A stretch of 64,000 nucleotides of DNA, taken from assembly GCA_001767855.1 (NCBI GenBank), contig MEMF01000002.1, positions 433,493 to 497,492 of the forward strand, written 5' to 3'. Each line of letters opens with the position of its first letter. The first letter of the stretch is position 1. The notes under the pieces are model-generated. The model had not been told where the DNA came from and did not search any database. It was given only the letters and a program-made list of their open reading frames with translations. The DNA is from Alphaproteobacteria bacterium RIFCSPHIGHO2_01_FULL_41_14. Its GTDB lineage: Bacteria > Pseudomonadota > Alphaproteobacteria > UBA7879 > UBA5542. Below, one piece after another: positions 17,468 through 25,572 of this stretch. A program made the translations under genes and the position numbers.

Positions 17468-19163
17468 GAGTGGCTCCTCGCCCTTCTTGTTGAATGCGCA
17501 TGGCGGATTGAATGGCAGGGGACGTTTCGTCCACGGGCATCACCTCTAAGAGAGACGCTGCTTTTTCGATCACTTCCTTAGCGATGGGGGCAGCGACAGC
17601 GCCTCCGGTGGAAATACCGCCGGCAGCACCGCCATTTTTGGGTTCATCGAGCATGATGAAGACAAGGTATCGCGGACTGGTGATGGGGAAGGCCCCTACA
17701 AAGATGGCTCGGTGCTTACCTTTAGCCACATAGCCTTTGCCACCTTCCACTTTTTTGTTGGCAGATCCTGTTTTTCCGCCCACCATATAGCCGACCGCAT
17801 TGGCTTTCTGGCCAGAGCCACTCTTTACTACCAGGTGCATGAGACGGCGCATTTTTTCTGACGTAGCGGCTGAGATGATACGGGTATAGGTGTCAGCCCC
17901 TTCTTTTTTAAGCAGGGTGGGGTTGCGCAGAACACCCCCGTTTACCAAGGTGGCAATGCCGTTGGTGAGATGCAGAGGGCTGATGGCCAAACCATATCCA
18001 TAAGAGATGGTAGCCATGTTAATATCTTTCCACTCTCCGCGAGGGGCCATGGGAACTCCGTTTTCGCCTAATTCAATTTTAAGGGGTTTCAAGAAACCAA
18101 TCTTCTCGAAGAATTCCTTTTGACGTTTTGCCCCCACTTTGAGGGCTGTTCTAACGGTTCCAATGTTGGACGAGTACATGAAAATCTCGGGGATGGAGAG
18201 CCATCTGTTTTTAGGATATAGATCGCTGATTCTGAACTTCCCCACATGGAATGGCTTTGATGTGTCGAATCCATCCTGTAAAGACACGACCTTGTAATCA
18301 AGAGCCATGGCAAAGGTGAAAATTTTGAACACGGACCCCATCTCGTAAACCCCGAGGGTGTTGGTGTTAAAAATGGCCTCGCTGGTTTTAGAGTGGTGGG
18401 GGTCAAAGTCAGGCAGGGATACCATGCCTAAAATTTCGCTGGTGTTGGCGTCTAACACGATCCCGCTGGCTTTTTTGGCCCCATATTTTTCAGCTCCATT
18501 CACCAAAGCTTCGCGCAGGATATGTTGGACCCGAAGATCGATGGAGAGCTGAAGGGGCTTGTCACCGGTTTTCAGCGAAGATTCAAAGTGGCGTTCTACA
18601 CCCGTGAGGCCCTTATTATCCACATTGGTGTATCCCACCACGTGGGCGGTCAAGGTCTCGTGGGGGTAAATGCGCTTTTGTTCCTTTTGGAAATCCAAAC
18701 CCACTTGGCCCAAATATTGTACCATTAGTTTTTGTTTGGGGGTGAGGTTGCGTTTGATCCAGACGAAAGGACTTTGAGAGGTGAGTTTTTGGGAAAGACT
18801 TTTCTCGGACATCTCTGGGAAAATCTTGGTGAGTTTTTTTGCGACCAGTTGGGGATCAGAAATGTGCTTGGGGTTCGCAAAAAGGGAAAAGGTGATTAAG
18901 TTGGTGGCGAGGATGGTGCCATTGCGATCCACAATGTCCGATCGTTTGAGCAGAGGGAGCTCTGGGGTGGAGGCACGGCTATGGGGCTGAGATAACACCA
19001 TGACCCATAAGAGACGAATGCCGATAGCCAGAAAGACACAGAAGACCAAGATGGCTGCCACGGTAAAGCGCGTTAAAGGGGCCTCGGCCCCTTTTTGGTT
19101 TTGTTGCCCATCGAGGAAAGCTCGCATCCGGGATGGCGGGGTTTGGAGGGCCTGATCATACAT
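17454..19163 (-). CDS. ftsI: Peptidoglycan D,D-transpeptidase FtsI (penicillin-binding protein 3)
   Basis: Class B penicillin-binding protein that cross-links septal peptidoglycan together with FtsW. A cytoplasmic tail is followed by one membrane segment (about 33-57), a dimerisation/pedestal region and the transpeptidase domain with all three motifs: SVFK (277-280, catalytic serine), SSN (331-333) and KTGS (464-467). Length 569 residues. It shares one base with the ftsL stop codon and overlaps murE by 14 bases. Confidence 0.97.
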   Translation of the reverse strand: MYDQALQTPPSRMRAFLDGQQNQKGAEAPLTRFTVAAILVFCVFLAIGIRLLWVMVLSQPHSRASTPELPLLKRSDIVDRNGTILATNLITFSLFANPKHISDPQLVAKKLTKIFPEMSEKSLSQKLTSQSPFVWIKRNLTPKQKLMVQYLGQVGLDFQKEQKRIYPHETLTAHVVGYTNVDNKGLTGVERHFESSLKTGDKPLQLSIDLRVQHILREALVNGAEKYGAKKASGIVLDANTSEILGMVSLPDFDPHHSKTSEAIFNTNTLGVYEMGSVFKIFTFAMALDYKVVSLQDGFDTSKPFHVGKFRISDLYPKNRWLSIPEIFMYSSNIGTVRTALKVGAKRQKEFFEKIGFLKPLKIELGENGVPMAPRGEWKDINMATISYGYGLAISPLHLTNGIATLVNGGVLRNPTLLKKEGADTYTRIISAATSEKMRRLMHLVVKSGSGQKANAVGYMVGGKTGSANKKVEGGKGYVAKGKHRAIFVGAFPITSPRYLVFIMLDEPKNGGAAGGISTGGAVAAPIAKEVIEKAASLLEVMPVDETSPAIQSAMRIQQEGRGATRAIQ

Positions 19164-19492
19164 TAAGGGGCCCTTTTATAAGCGACCATAATGCCCTTAT
19201 TTGACCGCTGATGAAAGGTTTCAAGCGATGCAATTTGAACGGCCCGCATAGGGTGTAACTTAAGATGTTTCTGGCTGAGATTTGCCAGGCGTTTTGGGCT
19301 GGTTAAAAACCCCCATTCCGCCCGCATGGTGTGTAGGGATTCTTTGGTATTGAGGATCCGGAGCCGAACTTCCTGAAGGTCGTGCGCGGTATTCGAGACG
19401 CAATGCTTTAGATGATAGAGCCCAATGCCCATGAGGAGACTGAGAAAAATCAAAATGATCGAGCTTTTCCTTAAAAAATCATGGGACAACAT
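19163..19492 (-). CDS. ftsL: Cell division protein FtsL
   Basis: Small bitopic divisome protein. From the chosen start MLSHDFLRK it has 109 residues: one membrane segment (about 11-30) and a periplasmic helix with leucine heptads (HDLQEVRLRILNTKESLH). Sequence conservation in this family is low, so the call depends on size, topology and position between rsmH and ftsI. The start follows the rsmH stop by one base; a longer frame to 19579 would lie inside rsmH and is unlikely. Confidence 0.85.
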   Translation of the reverse strand: MLSHDFLRKSSIILIFLSLLMGIGLYHLKHCVSNTAHDLQEVRLRILNTKESLHTMRAEWGFLTSPKRLANLSQKHLKLHPMRAVQIASLETFHQRSNKGIMVAYKRAP

Positions 19493-19493
19493 G

Positions 19494-20456
19494 TTACAGC
19501 CATCCTTCCGGGAGGAGAGGTTGGGCAGTGCGACTGGCCCAACGCAGACGAGCTGAGCGCGCGCGCGGGTTCTGGGCAATCTCAGCCGCGGAGGGCTTGC
19601 GAGCTTTGCGTTCCTGCGTCAGGAAAGACAGAGAGGTCATCGTCTTTAGGGGGACGGGACTGTGTCGAGACGGATTTGGGATGTCCCCACTCTTCTGGCG
19701 CAGGAATTTTTTAACGCGTTCATCCTCCAAGGCATGGAAGGAAACCACCACCAATCTTCCCTGGAAAGCCAGGGTTTTTTCGGCAGACCGCAGCCCTTTT
19801 TCCAGGGACTGAAGTTCTCGGTTGAGGTGGATGCGTAAAGCTTGGAATGTTTTTGTGGCCGGATCAATTTTTTGATGGGGCTTTTTTTTGCAAATGGTGT
19901 GAATCAGGTGGGTGAGCTCAAGGGTGCGGGTAAAGGGGTGCGTTTTGCGCCGCTCCACAATGGCCTTGGCAATCTGCCGCGATTTGGGTTCGTCGCCATA
20001 TTGCCAGAGGATGGTGGCCAATTCTTTTTCGGGAAGGGTATTGATCTCATCGGCCGCGGTGGGGCCTTTCTTTTCCATCCTCATATCGAGCGGACCATCT
20101 TTTTGGAAAGAAAATCCACGGTCTGGATCATCCAACTGGGGAGAGGAAACACCGAGGTCAAAGACAATGCCATCCACCAGACCCACGTGAGCGTCTGAGA
20201 GAAGAATATCAAGATTGGCAAAGTTGCCTTCTAAAATGGTGAAGCGTTTGTCTGTTGCTTGAAGTAACTTGCCGCGCTTCACGGCGTCTGGGTCGCGATC
20301 GACCCCATACACTGTACAATTGGCTGCCCTTAAAATAGCACGGCTATACCCGCCAACGCCGAAAGTGGCATCCACATAGATCTTACCCTCTTGGGGGGAC
20401 AAAACATCAAGCACTTCTGATAACATGACAGGGGTGTGAAGGGTTTGATGGGTCAT
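19494..20456 (-). CDS. rsmH: 16S rRNA (cytosine(1402)-N(4))-methyltransferase RsmH
   Basis: SAM-dependent methyltransferase acting on C1402 of 16S rRNA. The N-terminal HTPVM segment (7-11) and the SAM-binding DATFGVGGYS (29-38) are family signatures, with SSPQLDDPDRGFSF and VVSFHALEDERVKKF further on. Length 320 residues. It overlaps mraZ by 4 bases (ATGA), the standard arrangement. Confidence 0.97.
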   Translation of the reverse strand: MTHQTLHTPVMLSEVLDVLSPQEGKIYVDATFGVGGYSRAILRAANCTVYGVDRDPDAVKRGKLLQATDKRFTILEGNFANLDILLSDAHVGLVDGIVFDLGVSSPQLDDPDRGFSFQKDGPLDMRMEKKGPTAADEINTLPEKELATILWQYGDEPKSRQIAKAIVERRKTHPFTRTLELTHLIHTICKKKPHQKIDPATKTFQALRIHLNRELQSLEKGLRSAEKTLAFQGRLVVVSFHALEDERVKKFLRQKSGDIPNPSRHSPVPLKTMTSLSFLTQERKARKPSAAEIAQNPRARSARLRWASRTAQPLLPEGWL

Positions 20457-20920
20457 ACGGGGGCTCCCTCTTTCGCGGGAAGCTTAAGGGTGATTTTTTT
20501 GCTGCGAATCCTCGCACGGGCCTCTTCTTGATGTTTTTCAAATCGTTGGGGGTTCCACAATTGAAAGGTAGGACCACGCCCCACAAAGGCAACGGAATCT
20601 TCCAGATGAGCAAAGGCCAGGAAAGAATCGGGAATCATGATGCGCCCTTCTGGATCCCAGGTGAGCTGTTGGGCATCGGCAAAAAGGGCAGCAGCTAAAT
20701 CTTCTTGGTTTTCAGAAAACAAATCAAGCTGATCTAAACTGTCGCTGAGCGCCTGCATGCGGTCCCTATGGTATGCTTCAAGGGCTGGTAAGGTATAGGA
20801 TTTGAAGACAATCACACCACCAGTAGGCTGGGAGGTCAGAGCGGCGCGAAAAGCAGACGGGACAGAGACCCGACCCTTTCGATCTATTTTATTTATATAT
20901 GTCGATAAAAATAACGACAT
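20453..20920 (-). CDS. mraZ: Transcriptional regulator MraZ
   Basis: AbrB-type DNA-binding protein that represses its own dcw promoter in the bacteria studied. Two tandem MraZ domains are visible, IDRKGRVSVPSAFR near the N-terminus and DPEGRIMIPDSFL in the second half, each with the D-x-x-G-R core. Length 155 residues. Three TGGGA boxes at 10-base intervals lie 38-62 bases upstream. The last residues, LPAKEGAPV, resemble the peptide encoded by the palindromic repeat found between murE and murF, so the C-terminal tail may derive from that repeat. Confidence 0.95.
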   Translation of the reverse strand: MSLFLSTYINKIDRKGRVSVPSAFRAALTSQPTGGVIVFKSYTLPALEAYHRDRMQALSDSLDQLDLFSENQEDLAAALFADAQQLTWDPEGRIMIPDSFLAFAHLEDSVAFVGRGPTFQLWNPQRFEKHQEEARARIRSKKITLKLPAKEGAPV

Positions 20921-20957
20921 CTGCGGCCCTGACCTTTCATGTTATGCCTCTGTCTTA

Positions 20958-20982
20958 TGGGATATCATGGGATGACATGGGA
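20958..20982. promoter_or_regulatory. Triple TGGGA direct repeat, MraZ operator
   Basis: TGGGA occurs at 20958-20962, 20968-20972 and 20978-20982, each separated by five bases. MraZ is known to bind repeats of TGGGN spaced by five bases ahead of mraZ. The boxes read on the plus strand while mraZ is on the minus strand. They sit between the mraZ start (20920) and the promoter candidate at 21061-21089, and next to a TTGACT sequence (20988-20983) that could be a second -35 element. Confidence 0.75.
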
Positions 20983-21060
20983 AGTCAATGAAATTTTGCC
21001 AAAAAATGTTCAGAAGGAGACCTAAAACATCATTAAAAACAAAAAGATAGAGAAGTTGGA

Positions 21061-21089
21061 ATTGTAAGGAGGGAGGGGAAAATTGTAAA
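21061..21089 (-). promoter_or_regulatory. Sigma-70-type promoter candidate for the dcw cluster
   Basis: On the minus strand TTTACA (21089-21084), a 17-base spacer and TACAAT (21066-21061) match the consensus well. Transcription would begin near 21054, giving a leader of about 130 bases before mraZ that contains the three MraZ boxes. Confidence 0.45.
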
Positions 21090-21195
21090 AACATTAGAGA
21101 TTCTGCGCCTTAGGACGGGGGGGTAAGCTCAATCCCATTTTCGTTTGACAGCGATCAAAAAATATATGATTCTAAAAACCAGGAGGCTTTTAACC

Positions 21196-21981
21196 ATGAA
21201 AAATATTTTATCTTTTGTTCTCATTTCAGTGTCACTTTGCGTCATAGCACCAAATTCTGTTGGGGATATTAGGCGACCTCTGAAATGTCGGACTTTAAAC
21301 TCAAACAGATGTGTGGATGTAGATGAATTTAAAAAGGCAGTTAACACACGCTGTGATACTTTGAAATGCCGCAAAGTATTTTGTAAGCATAATTGTGATG
21401 TAAGAGAGAGGATAGAACAAAACCGGGCTCTCTGTGATACCCATTGTACCGGAAAGAAACTCAAGGGCAGCTCTATGTATGAAACCGCTCGTGGAACAAT
21501 GGAGCAAGAAGCTAAACAAGCCAGGAGAGACGCAGCAACGTATCTGGACGATACAAAAATGGAGTGGCAACAGTTTCGCAAAAACCATCCTGAACACCAA
21601 AACTTATATGACCAATTAGAGCAATCCCAAGGTTTTTATAAAAATCTTGTGATTTTAACGAAAGCCTATGGGCAGCACGTAGAATGGGTACGAAATGGCT
21701 CAGGATTTAATGATGCTCGTGGTGATGCTAGCGGTACATTTAAAACAACTCTCGCTCAAATGCTCAAAAAAGCCTTTGGAAATGATAGAAAAAGAGCAAG
21801 AGAAGCGGCTGATGCCATGGTTCTTTTCTTTGGTAATACTCGTGATTTTATCAAGGGTTTGGTTGTCGACTCTCAAAGGGTCTTCGATGGGGACGAGATA
21901 GATTTCACACAAGAACAGTTTTCAGGATACGGAATAACAAGCAATTACGATAAATCAGGTACGTTTGAATACCTAGACTAG
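21196..21981 (+). CDS. Exported cysteine-rich protein with a twin CX3C motif, function unknown
   Basis: Start MKNILSF chosen because AGGAGG lies 10 bases upstream. A signal peptide (about residues 1-22) is followed by a cysteine-rich N-terminal domain: C31, C39, C53, C58, then CKHNC (63-67) and CDTHC (80-84) separated by exactly 12 residues, the spacing of twin CX3C helical hairpins. The remainder is helical and charged. The motif W-x-R-x8-R-G-D-x3-T (164-181) is shared with the protein at 24244-24924. 261 residues; AT-richer than the dcw genes. Its end is 2 bases from the convergent gene. A disulfide-stabilised periplasmic or secreted role is inferred; no known family recognised. Confidence 0.75.
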   Translation: MKNILSFVLISVSLCVIAPNSVGDIRRPLKCRTLNSNRCVDVDEFKKAVNTRCDTLKCRKVFCKHNCDVRERIEQNRALCDTHCTGKKLKGSSMYETARGTMEQEAKQARRDAATYLDDTKMEWQQFRKNHPEHQNLYDQLEQSQGFYKNLVILTKAYGQHVEWVRNGSGFNDARGDASGTFKTTLAQMLKKAFGNDRKRAREAADAMVLFFGNTRDFIKGLVVDSQRVFDGDEIDFTQEQFSGYGITSNYDKSGTFEYLD

Positions 21982-21983
21982 CT

Positions 21984-23009
21984 TCACTCGGACCGCTCTC
22001 TGATCAGACGCTTATACTGCTCTCGATAGAGATTAATGAGAGGATCTGTTGCTCGTCTTGCCGCCGTTACTTTCTTACTGGGAGAGAGTTCTTGATATTC
22101 CGGTATCCACTGTTGGGCGAGATAGTCGTTGAAGATCTTTTCCTTATTAAGACCGTTTAGAGTTTGTATAAGTAAAGTCTGATCCAGGTCTATGTGTTCA
22201 TCTTCTAATTGGGAACATAGGCGTGCGGCCAATCTCACTCTGCTGTGCATTTGACGGTCTATCCTTTTTTGGAGATCGCGCTTACGCCTATAGAATTCTG
22301 CTTTTGAATTCCTTGCCATTTGGAATATCATCGTAGTACGCTGTTGGCTCTCCTCATGTGTTTGAACACGAATTGTTTCTAGAAACGCCCCTAGTCCTAA
22401 CTTTTTAAGATACTCACTGTCGGAAGTAGGCTGCCCCTCCACCTTGCGCTGCACACCAACTCTTCTTCTTTCATTAACCTTGCCCATCCTTCTTTCTCTT
22501 GCAAAGAGGGATTCTTCCTCCTCAGAAACAGAAGCTTCATCGAAAAAGTCTACCCCTGTTGGAGAGATCGGCAACGGGGACGGAGGATATTCCTGCCATC
22601 CTTCTGCCTGAGCAGGAAATGTTTGAGGGATATAGAGCAAAGGAGGAGGGGGAACATTTCCTGCGGCAGCTCTTCCTTGACCAGGTAGATAAAAAAGAGG
22701 GGGAGGAAGGACCGTTTGTATCGACGAGTTCAAAGAAAGCCAACTCTGAGGTGTAACTACTTGCATATGGAACGTCAAAAAATCTGGATGGCGCCTACTA
22801 GTATAAAGGGTCTCTTGTTCATATTCCTCTTCACACGTCTCAACAAGAGCCCTAAACCCTTGTCCATTGCCTTGAGAAGAAACTAAGGAGGGATACCATT
22901 CTTCTGCCGTCACAGCCAAGGCAGACGACGGGACAACAAAAAGCCCTAAAAGGAACATAATACGGCTTAGAGTCTTCATCATCTTCATCTCTTTCATTGA
23001 TTCATTCAT
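21984..23009 (-). CDS. Exported proline-rich hypothetical protein
   Basis: 341 residues with a signal peptide (about 10-33, ending SSALA). The middle has a duplicated proline motif, VLPPPLFYLPGQ and VPPPPLLYIPQT, then an acidic/basic linker (EEEESLFARERRMGKVNERRR). The C-terminal 130 residues are predicted helical and charged (QKRIDRQMHSRVRLAARL). A Shine-Dalgarno AGGAAG lies 8 bases before the ATG. It is divergent from the gene at 23124 and convergent with the one at 21196. No family recognised; location outside the inner membrane is inferred from the signal peptide. Confidence 0.7.
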   Translation of the reverse strand: MNESMKEMKMMKTLSRIMFLLGLFVVPSSALAVTAEEWYPSLVSSQGNGQGFRALVETCEEEYEQETLYTSRRHPDFLTFHMQVVTPQSWLSLNSSIQTVLPPPLFYLPGQGRAAAGNVPPPPLLYIPQTFPAQAEGWQEYPPSPLPISPTGVDFFDEASVSEEEESLFARERRMGKVNERRRVGVQRKVEGQPTSDSEYLKKLGLGAFLETIRVQTHEESQQRTTMIFQMARNSKAEFYRRKRDLQKRIDRQMHSRVRLAARLCSQLEDEHIDLDQTLLIQTLNGLNKEKIFNDYLAQQWIPEYQELSPSKKVTAARRATDPLINLYREQYKRLIRERSE

Positions 23010-23063
23010 TAAACCATCTTCCTAAATCAATCTCTCTCAAAAATCAATAAATATTTGATTTGT

Positions 23064-23093
23064 TTGACTATATCTTAGTTTATTGGTAATAAT
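23064..23093 (+). promoter_or_regulatory. Sigma-70-type promoter candidate for the gene at 23124
   Basis: TTGACT (23064-23069), an 18-base spacer and AATAAT (23088-23093) precede the ATG at 23124 by about 30 bases. It lies in an AT-rich divergent intergenic region. Confidence 0.45.
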
Positions 23094-23123
23094 TCTTTTT
23101 TTTAAGTAGAATTGAATATAAAA

Positions 23124-24059
23124 ATGATGAGACTGTATTTTATTATTATTTTTGGGATGTTGCTTTTGCCCCTCTCTGCCTTAGCAGCGCAAGGAGAAGA
23201 GGTTTCTATGGGGGTAGATAATCAACACCTCCTTTCTGTATCCCCCAAAGCCTCCCGAGAAGAACCTCTAGATCGGGGTACACTTTTGAGATTATTAGCC
23301 AAACCCTCTAGTCCTATATACACTCGTCCCGCACGCTCCTCTCCTAGACAAAATTTCTTGCCCACGGCGCGGTGTGAACGGCCCTTGGCGCAGTGTTTGG
23401 CCCAAAAACGCCAAGAACAGAAAATAGGGGAGGCCCTTGGCACTTTCGCCAGTCGAAGTGACACTTCCCCCTTAGCCCCAATGACTCTGGATCCCTCTAT
23501 TGCCCTGGAAATCTCTCAGATTCTCAGCGGGTCCTTTGGGTCCGAGAGGGCCTCTCTTTTGAAAACAAAACTTCAGCACCTCAGGGACGACCATACCCTA
23601 ACCATACAACAGATAAACGAGACAACCTTACAGTTTGTTTCCTGTATACGATTATCACAAATAGATGGTGAGCTTTTCCAAAAAAGAGACCAAATTTTCA
23701 GAGAGTCACACGCTAGTTTGCAGGCCTACTTTTTAGACCAAGAAGTGCTTATAACATCCTCCTTTCCCCGCTTAGATCAATGGCACCTCCACATAGCAGA
23801 GTTGATCGCCAGAACCTATGAAACCATGGTGATTATAAACGGTGAAACAACGGAACTGCTGAACCTGCTTCCTCAAAAACAAGAAATATTAGCAAAATTA
23901 TTGGGAGACAAAATGCGTGAAGCTACCTTCAATACAACCCCCTTAGGGCAGATAAGATCCAGTGCTTTACACGCCATATATCTCACTCTCAGCCCTGACT
24001 ATCAGGCTTTATGCGACCTCAATTCACTCTTCTGCGGAGAAGAAATCGACGTCCCTTAA
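23124..24059 (+). CDS. Exported hypothetical protein with two CX6C pairs
   Basis: From the ATG at 23124 the protein has 311 residues; an in-frame TTG four codons upstream is possible but less likely. A signal peptide (LYFIIIFGMLLLPLSALA) precedes a low-complexity, arginine- and proline-rich segment and then a mostly helical body. Cysteine pairs CERPLAQC near residue 80 and CDLNSLFC near the C-terminus could form disulfides. The gene ends 30 bases before a strong rho-independent terminator, so it is a single-gene unit. No family recognised. Confidence 0.7.
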   Translation: MMRLYFIIIFGMLLLPLSALAAQGEEVSMGVDNQHLLSVSPKASREEPLDRGTLLRLLAKPSSPIYTRPARSSPRQNFLPTARCERPLAQCLAQKRQEQKIGEALGTFASRSDTSPLAPMTLDPSIALEISQILSGSFGSERASLLKTKLQHLRDDHTLTIQQINETTLQFVSCIRLSQIDGELFQKRDQIFRESHASLQAYFLDQEVLITSSFPRLDQWHLHIAELIARTYETMVIINGETTELLNLLPQKQEILAKLLGDKMREATFNTTPLGQIRSSALHAIYLTLSPDYQALCDLNSLFCGEEIDVP

Positions 24060-24089
24060 TATGGTGTGATCAAACCATAGGATTGTATT

Positions 24090-24123
24090 CCCCGCTGCTT
24101 ACGGCGGGGTTTTTTCTTTTTTT
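24090..24123 (+). terminator. Rho-independent terminator
   Basis: CCCCGCTG and CGGCGGGG form an 8-base stem (one G-T pair) around a 4-base loop at 24090-24109, followed directly by a T-rich tract (24110-24123). It ends transcription of the gene at 23124-24059. Confidence 0.85.
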
Positions 24124-24243
24124 AAAAACTGTCGGGTGGTAAGCTGCTGACCTTTCCCCACTTTTACTTTTTTGGGAAAGGGGGTACAATGAAAGAAAAA
24201 CAAAAGCAAAATCAAAAGAGAAATAAAAAGCTGGGGAGAGGCA

Positions 24244-24924
24244 ATGACAGGATTATTTTCGGGGTTGAGAAAAGGCCTCTTATATGGGAGCCTTATGGGT
24301 ATGGGGTGTGTGGCCCAGGCGGCCTGTCTAAAACCTACCTTGCATAAAGTCATGGACACGGTGGACAAGGTTACAAGCCCACTCGCTCAAAACGTGACAT
24401 GCTATACCGACTGTAACCAAAAGGTGGGGTGGCAAGGTGGGGAAGCATTTCAAACTTATTTTCGCCAGCATGCAAATTTGCCGGTGCCTCAGATCATGGC
24501 CTTGTTAGAGCAGCCAGCCACAGGATACCTCTCAGATACAGAGCAAGAGGCGAGGAAGGCTTTGCACTGCCTCAAGACGTGCCGCTTGTCGGTAACCGTA
24601 CGGTTTCTAGCCCAGTTTTTGGGGTCCATGGAAGACGAGTCCACGGTGCGTGCCGTAGGGATTGTTTTAGGCGCCACTTCCTCTCACTGGACAAGACAAA
24701 GGGATCCTCAGCAGGTAGTTCGAGGAGAGAGTGAAGACACAAAATTATTTGGGGTGGCGTTTCATAAAGGGTTTTATCGGGGCGCTCGACGGGTGTTGCG
24801 TCATGAAGATACCAAACGAGCACGATTTATGAAGAACATGGATATTTTGAAACAAGTGTTCTTTGAAATGTATGGGCCCCTCAAACTAGCGCCCCAGTAC
24901 GCCCGATCCCACGGGATAAGGTGA
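24244..24924 (+). CDS. Exported protein with CX3C pairs, related in motif to the protein at 21196
   Basis: 226 residues starting after GGGGAGAGG. A signal-peptide-like N-terminus (GLLYGSLMGMGCVAQA) precedes CYTDC (53-57) and CLKTC (109-113), 51 residues apart. At 149-166 it carries W-x-R-x8-R-G-E-x3-T, with identical spacing to residues 164-181 of the 21196 protein, followed in both by a basic segment. The two genes are 2.3 kb apart on the same strand and look like members of one family that I do not recognise. The cysteine pairs and signal peptide suggest an oxidising compartment. Confidence 0.72.
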   Translation: MTGLFSGLRKGLLYGSLMGMGCVAQAACLKPTLHKVMDTVDKVTSPLAQNVTCYTDCNQKVGWQGGEAFQTYFRQHANLPVPQIMALLEQPATGYLSDTEQEARKALHCLKTCRLSVTVRFLAQFLGSMEDESTVRAVGIVLGATSSHWTRQRDPQQVVRGESEDTKLFGVAFHKGFYRGARRVLRHEDTKRARFMKNMDILKQVFFEMYGPLKLAPQYARSHGIR

Positions 24925-24943
24925 CAGGGATCAAGCAAAGGGA

Positions 24944-24982
24944 AGGGGGAGGATGGTCCCCCTGTCTCTCCTCTAAAAGAGG
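24944..24982. terminator. Two hairpins between convergent genes, possible bidirectional terminator
   Basis: AGGGGGA/TCCCCCT (24944-24950 with 24957-24963) forms a strong 7-base stem and CCTCT/AGAGG (24970-24982) a second one. They fill the gap between convergent genes ending at 24924 and 24984. Neither is followed by a good T-tract, so the assignment is tentative. Confidence 0.35.
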
Positions 24983-24983
24983 T

Positions 24984-25403
24984 CTATTTAGACTTAGGAC
25001 GGGAGGAAAGATAACCTTGTTTTGCTTTTGCTATTTTGAAGCAGTCTGCTTTCCAGGCGGTAATATCAACAGAAAGGGAGTCGGGAGAAGATCCGAACCT
25101 CATCTTAAGGTTGCCGTGCTCATCCGTAAATACTCTATTATCGAATATAGCATTGGTAATTTCTGCTGCGATGATGCCTCTTTCAACATTTTCAGCAGTA
25201 AGATTGAGTCTTGGGTCGTGGAGAGTTGAATCTTCCTGTATGTCAAGTTTGGCTAAAATTGTTCTTTGTCCATCAGTAAAAGAGCGAGAGACGGGGGTTC
25301 TTTCTAAGGGAAGGTCCCTAGGGGCATCGGCCGCTGCCGACGCATCTCTGAAAAGGATGAGTGTCAGAGTTAGGCTTAAGGATAGGATAGAAATAACGTT
25401 CAT
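24984..25403 (-). CDS. Small exported hypothetical protein
   Basis: 139 residues: a signal peptide (ILSLSLTLTLILFRDASA, cleavage probably after ASA or SAA) and a compact polar domain with one cysteine. Segments such as LTAENVERGIIAAEITNAIF and TDEHGNLKMRFGSS suggest a mixed alpha/beta fold. It converges with the gene at 24244. No family recognised; grouped here with the neighbouring exported proteins only by position and signal peptide. Confidence 0.6.
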   Translation of the reverse strand: MNVISILSLSLTLTLILFRDASAAADAPRDLPLERTPVSRSFTDGQRTILAKLDIQEDSTLHDPRLNLTAENVERGIIAAEITNAIFDNRVFTDEHGNLKMRFGSSPDSLSVDITAWKADCFKIAKAKQGYLSSRPKSK

Positions 25404-25537
25404 TTAAGGTCTCCATGAAAATAAAAACATAAAAAGGAAAGTAATTTATAGTAAAAAAATAAAAAAATATCAACATCTTATTTTATATTTTTTATTTGTT
25501 CACTTGGTATGAGTCTACACACTCAGGAAAATGGGCA

Positions 25538-25566
25538 TTGAAAAAGAAGCGGAAGTTTTCTAGACT
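25538..25566 (+). promoter_or_regulatory. Promoter candidate giving a leaderless transcript
   Basis: TTGAAA (25538-25543), exactly 17 bases, and TAGACT (25561-25566). The ATG of the next gene at 25573 falls at the expected transcription start, and no Shine-Dalgarno sequence is present. Confidence 0.5.
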
Positions 25567-25572
25567 AAGACT

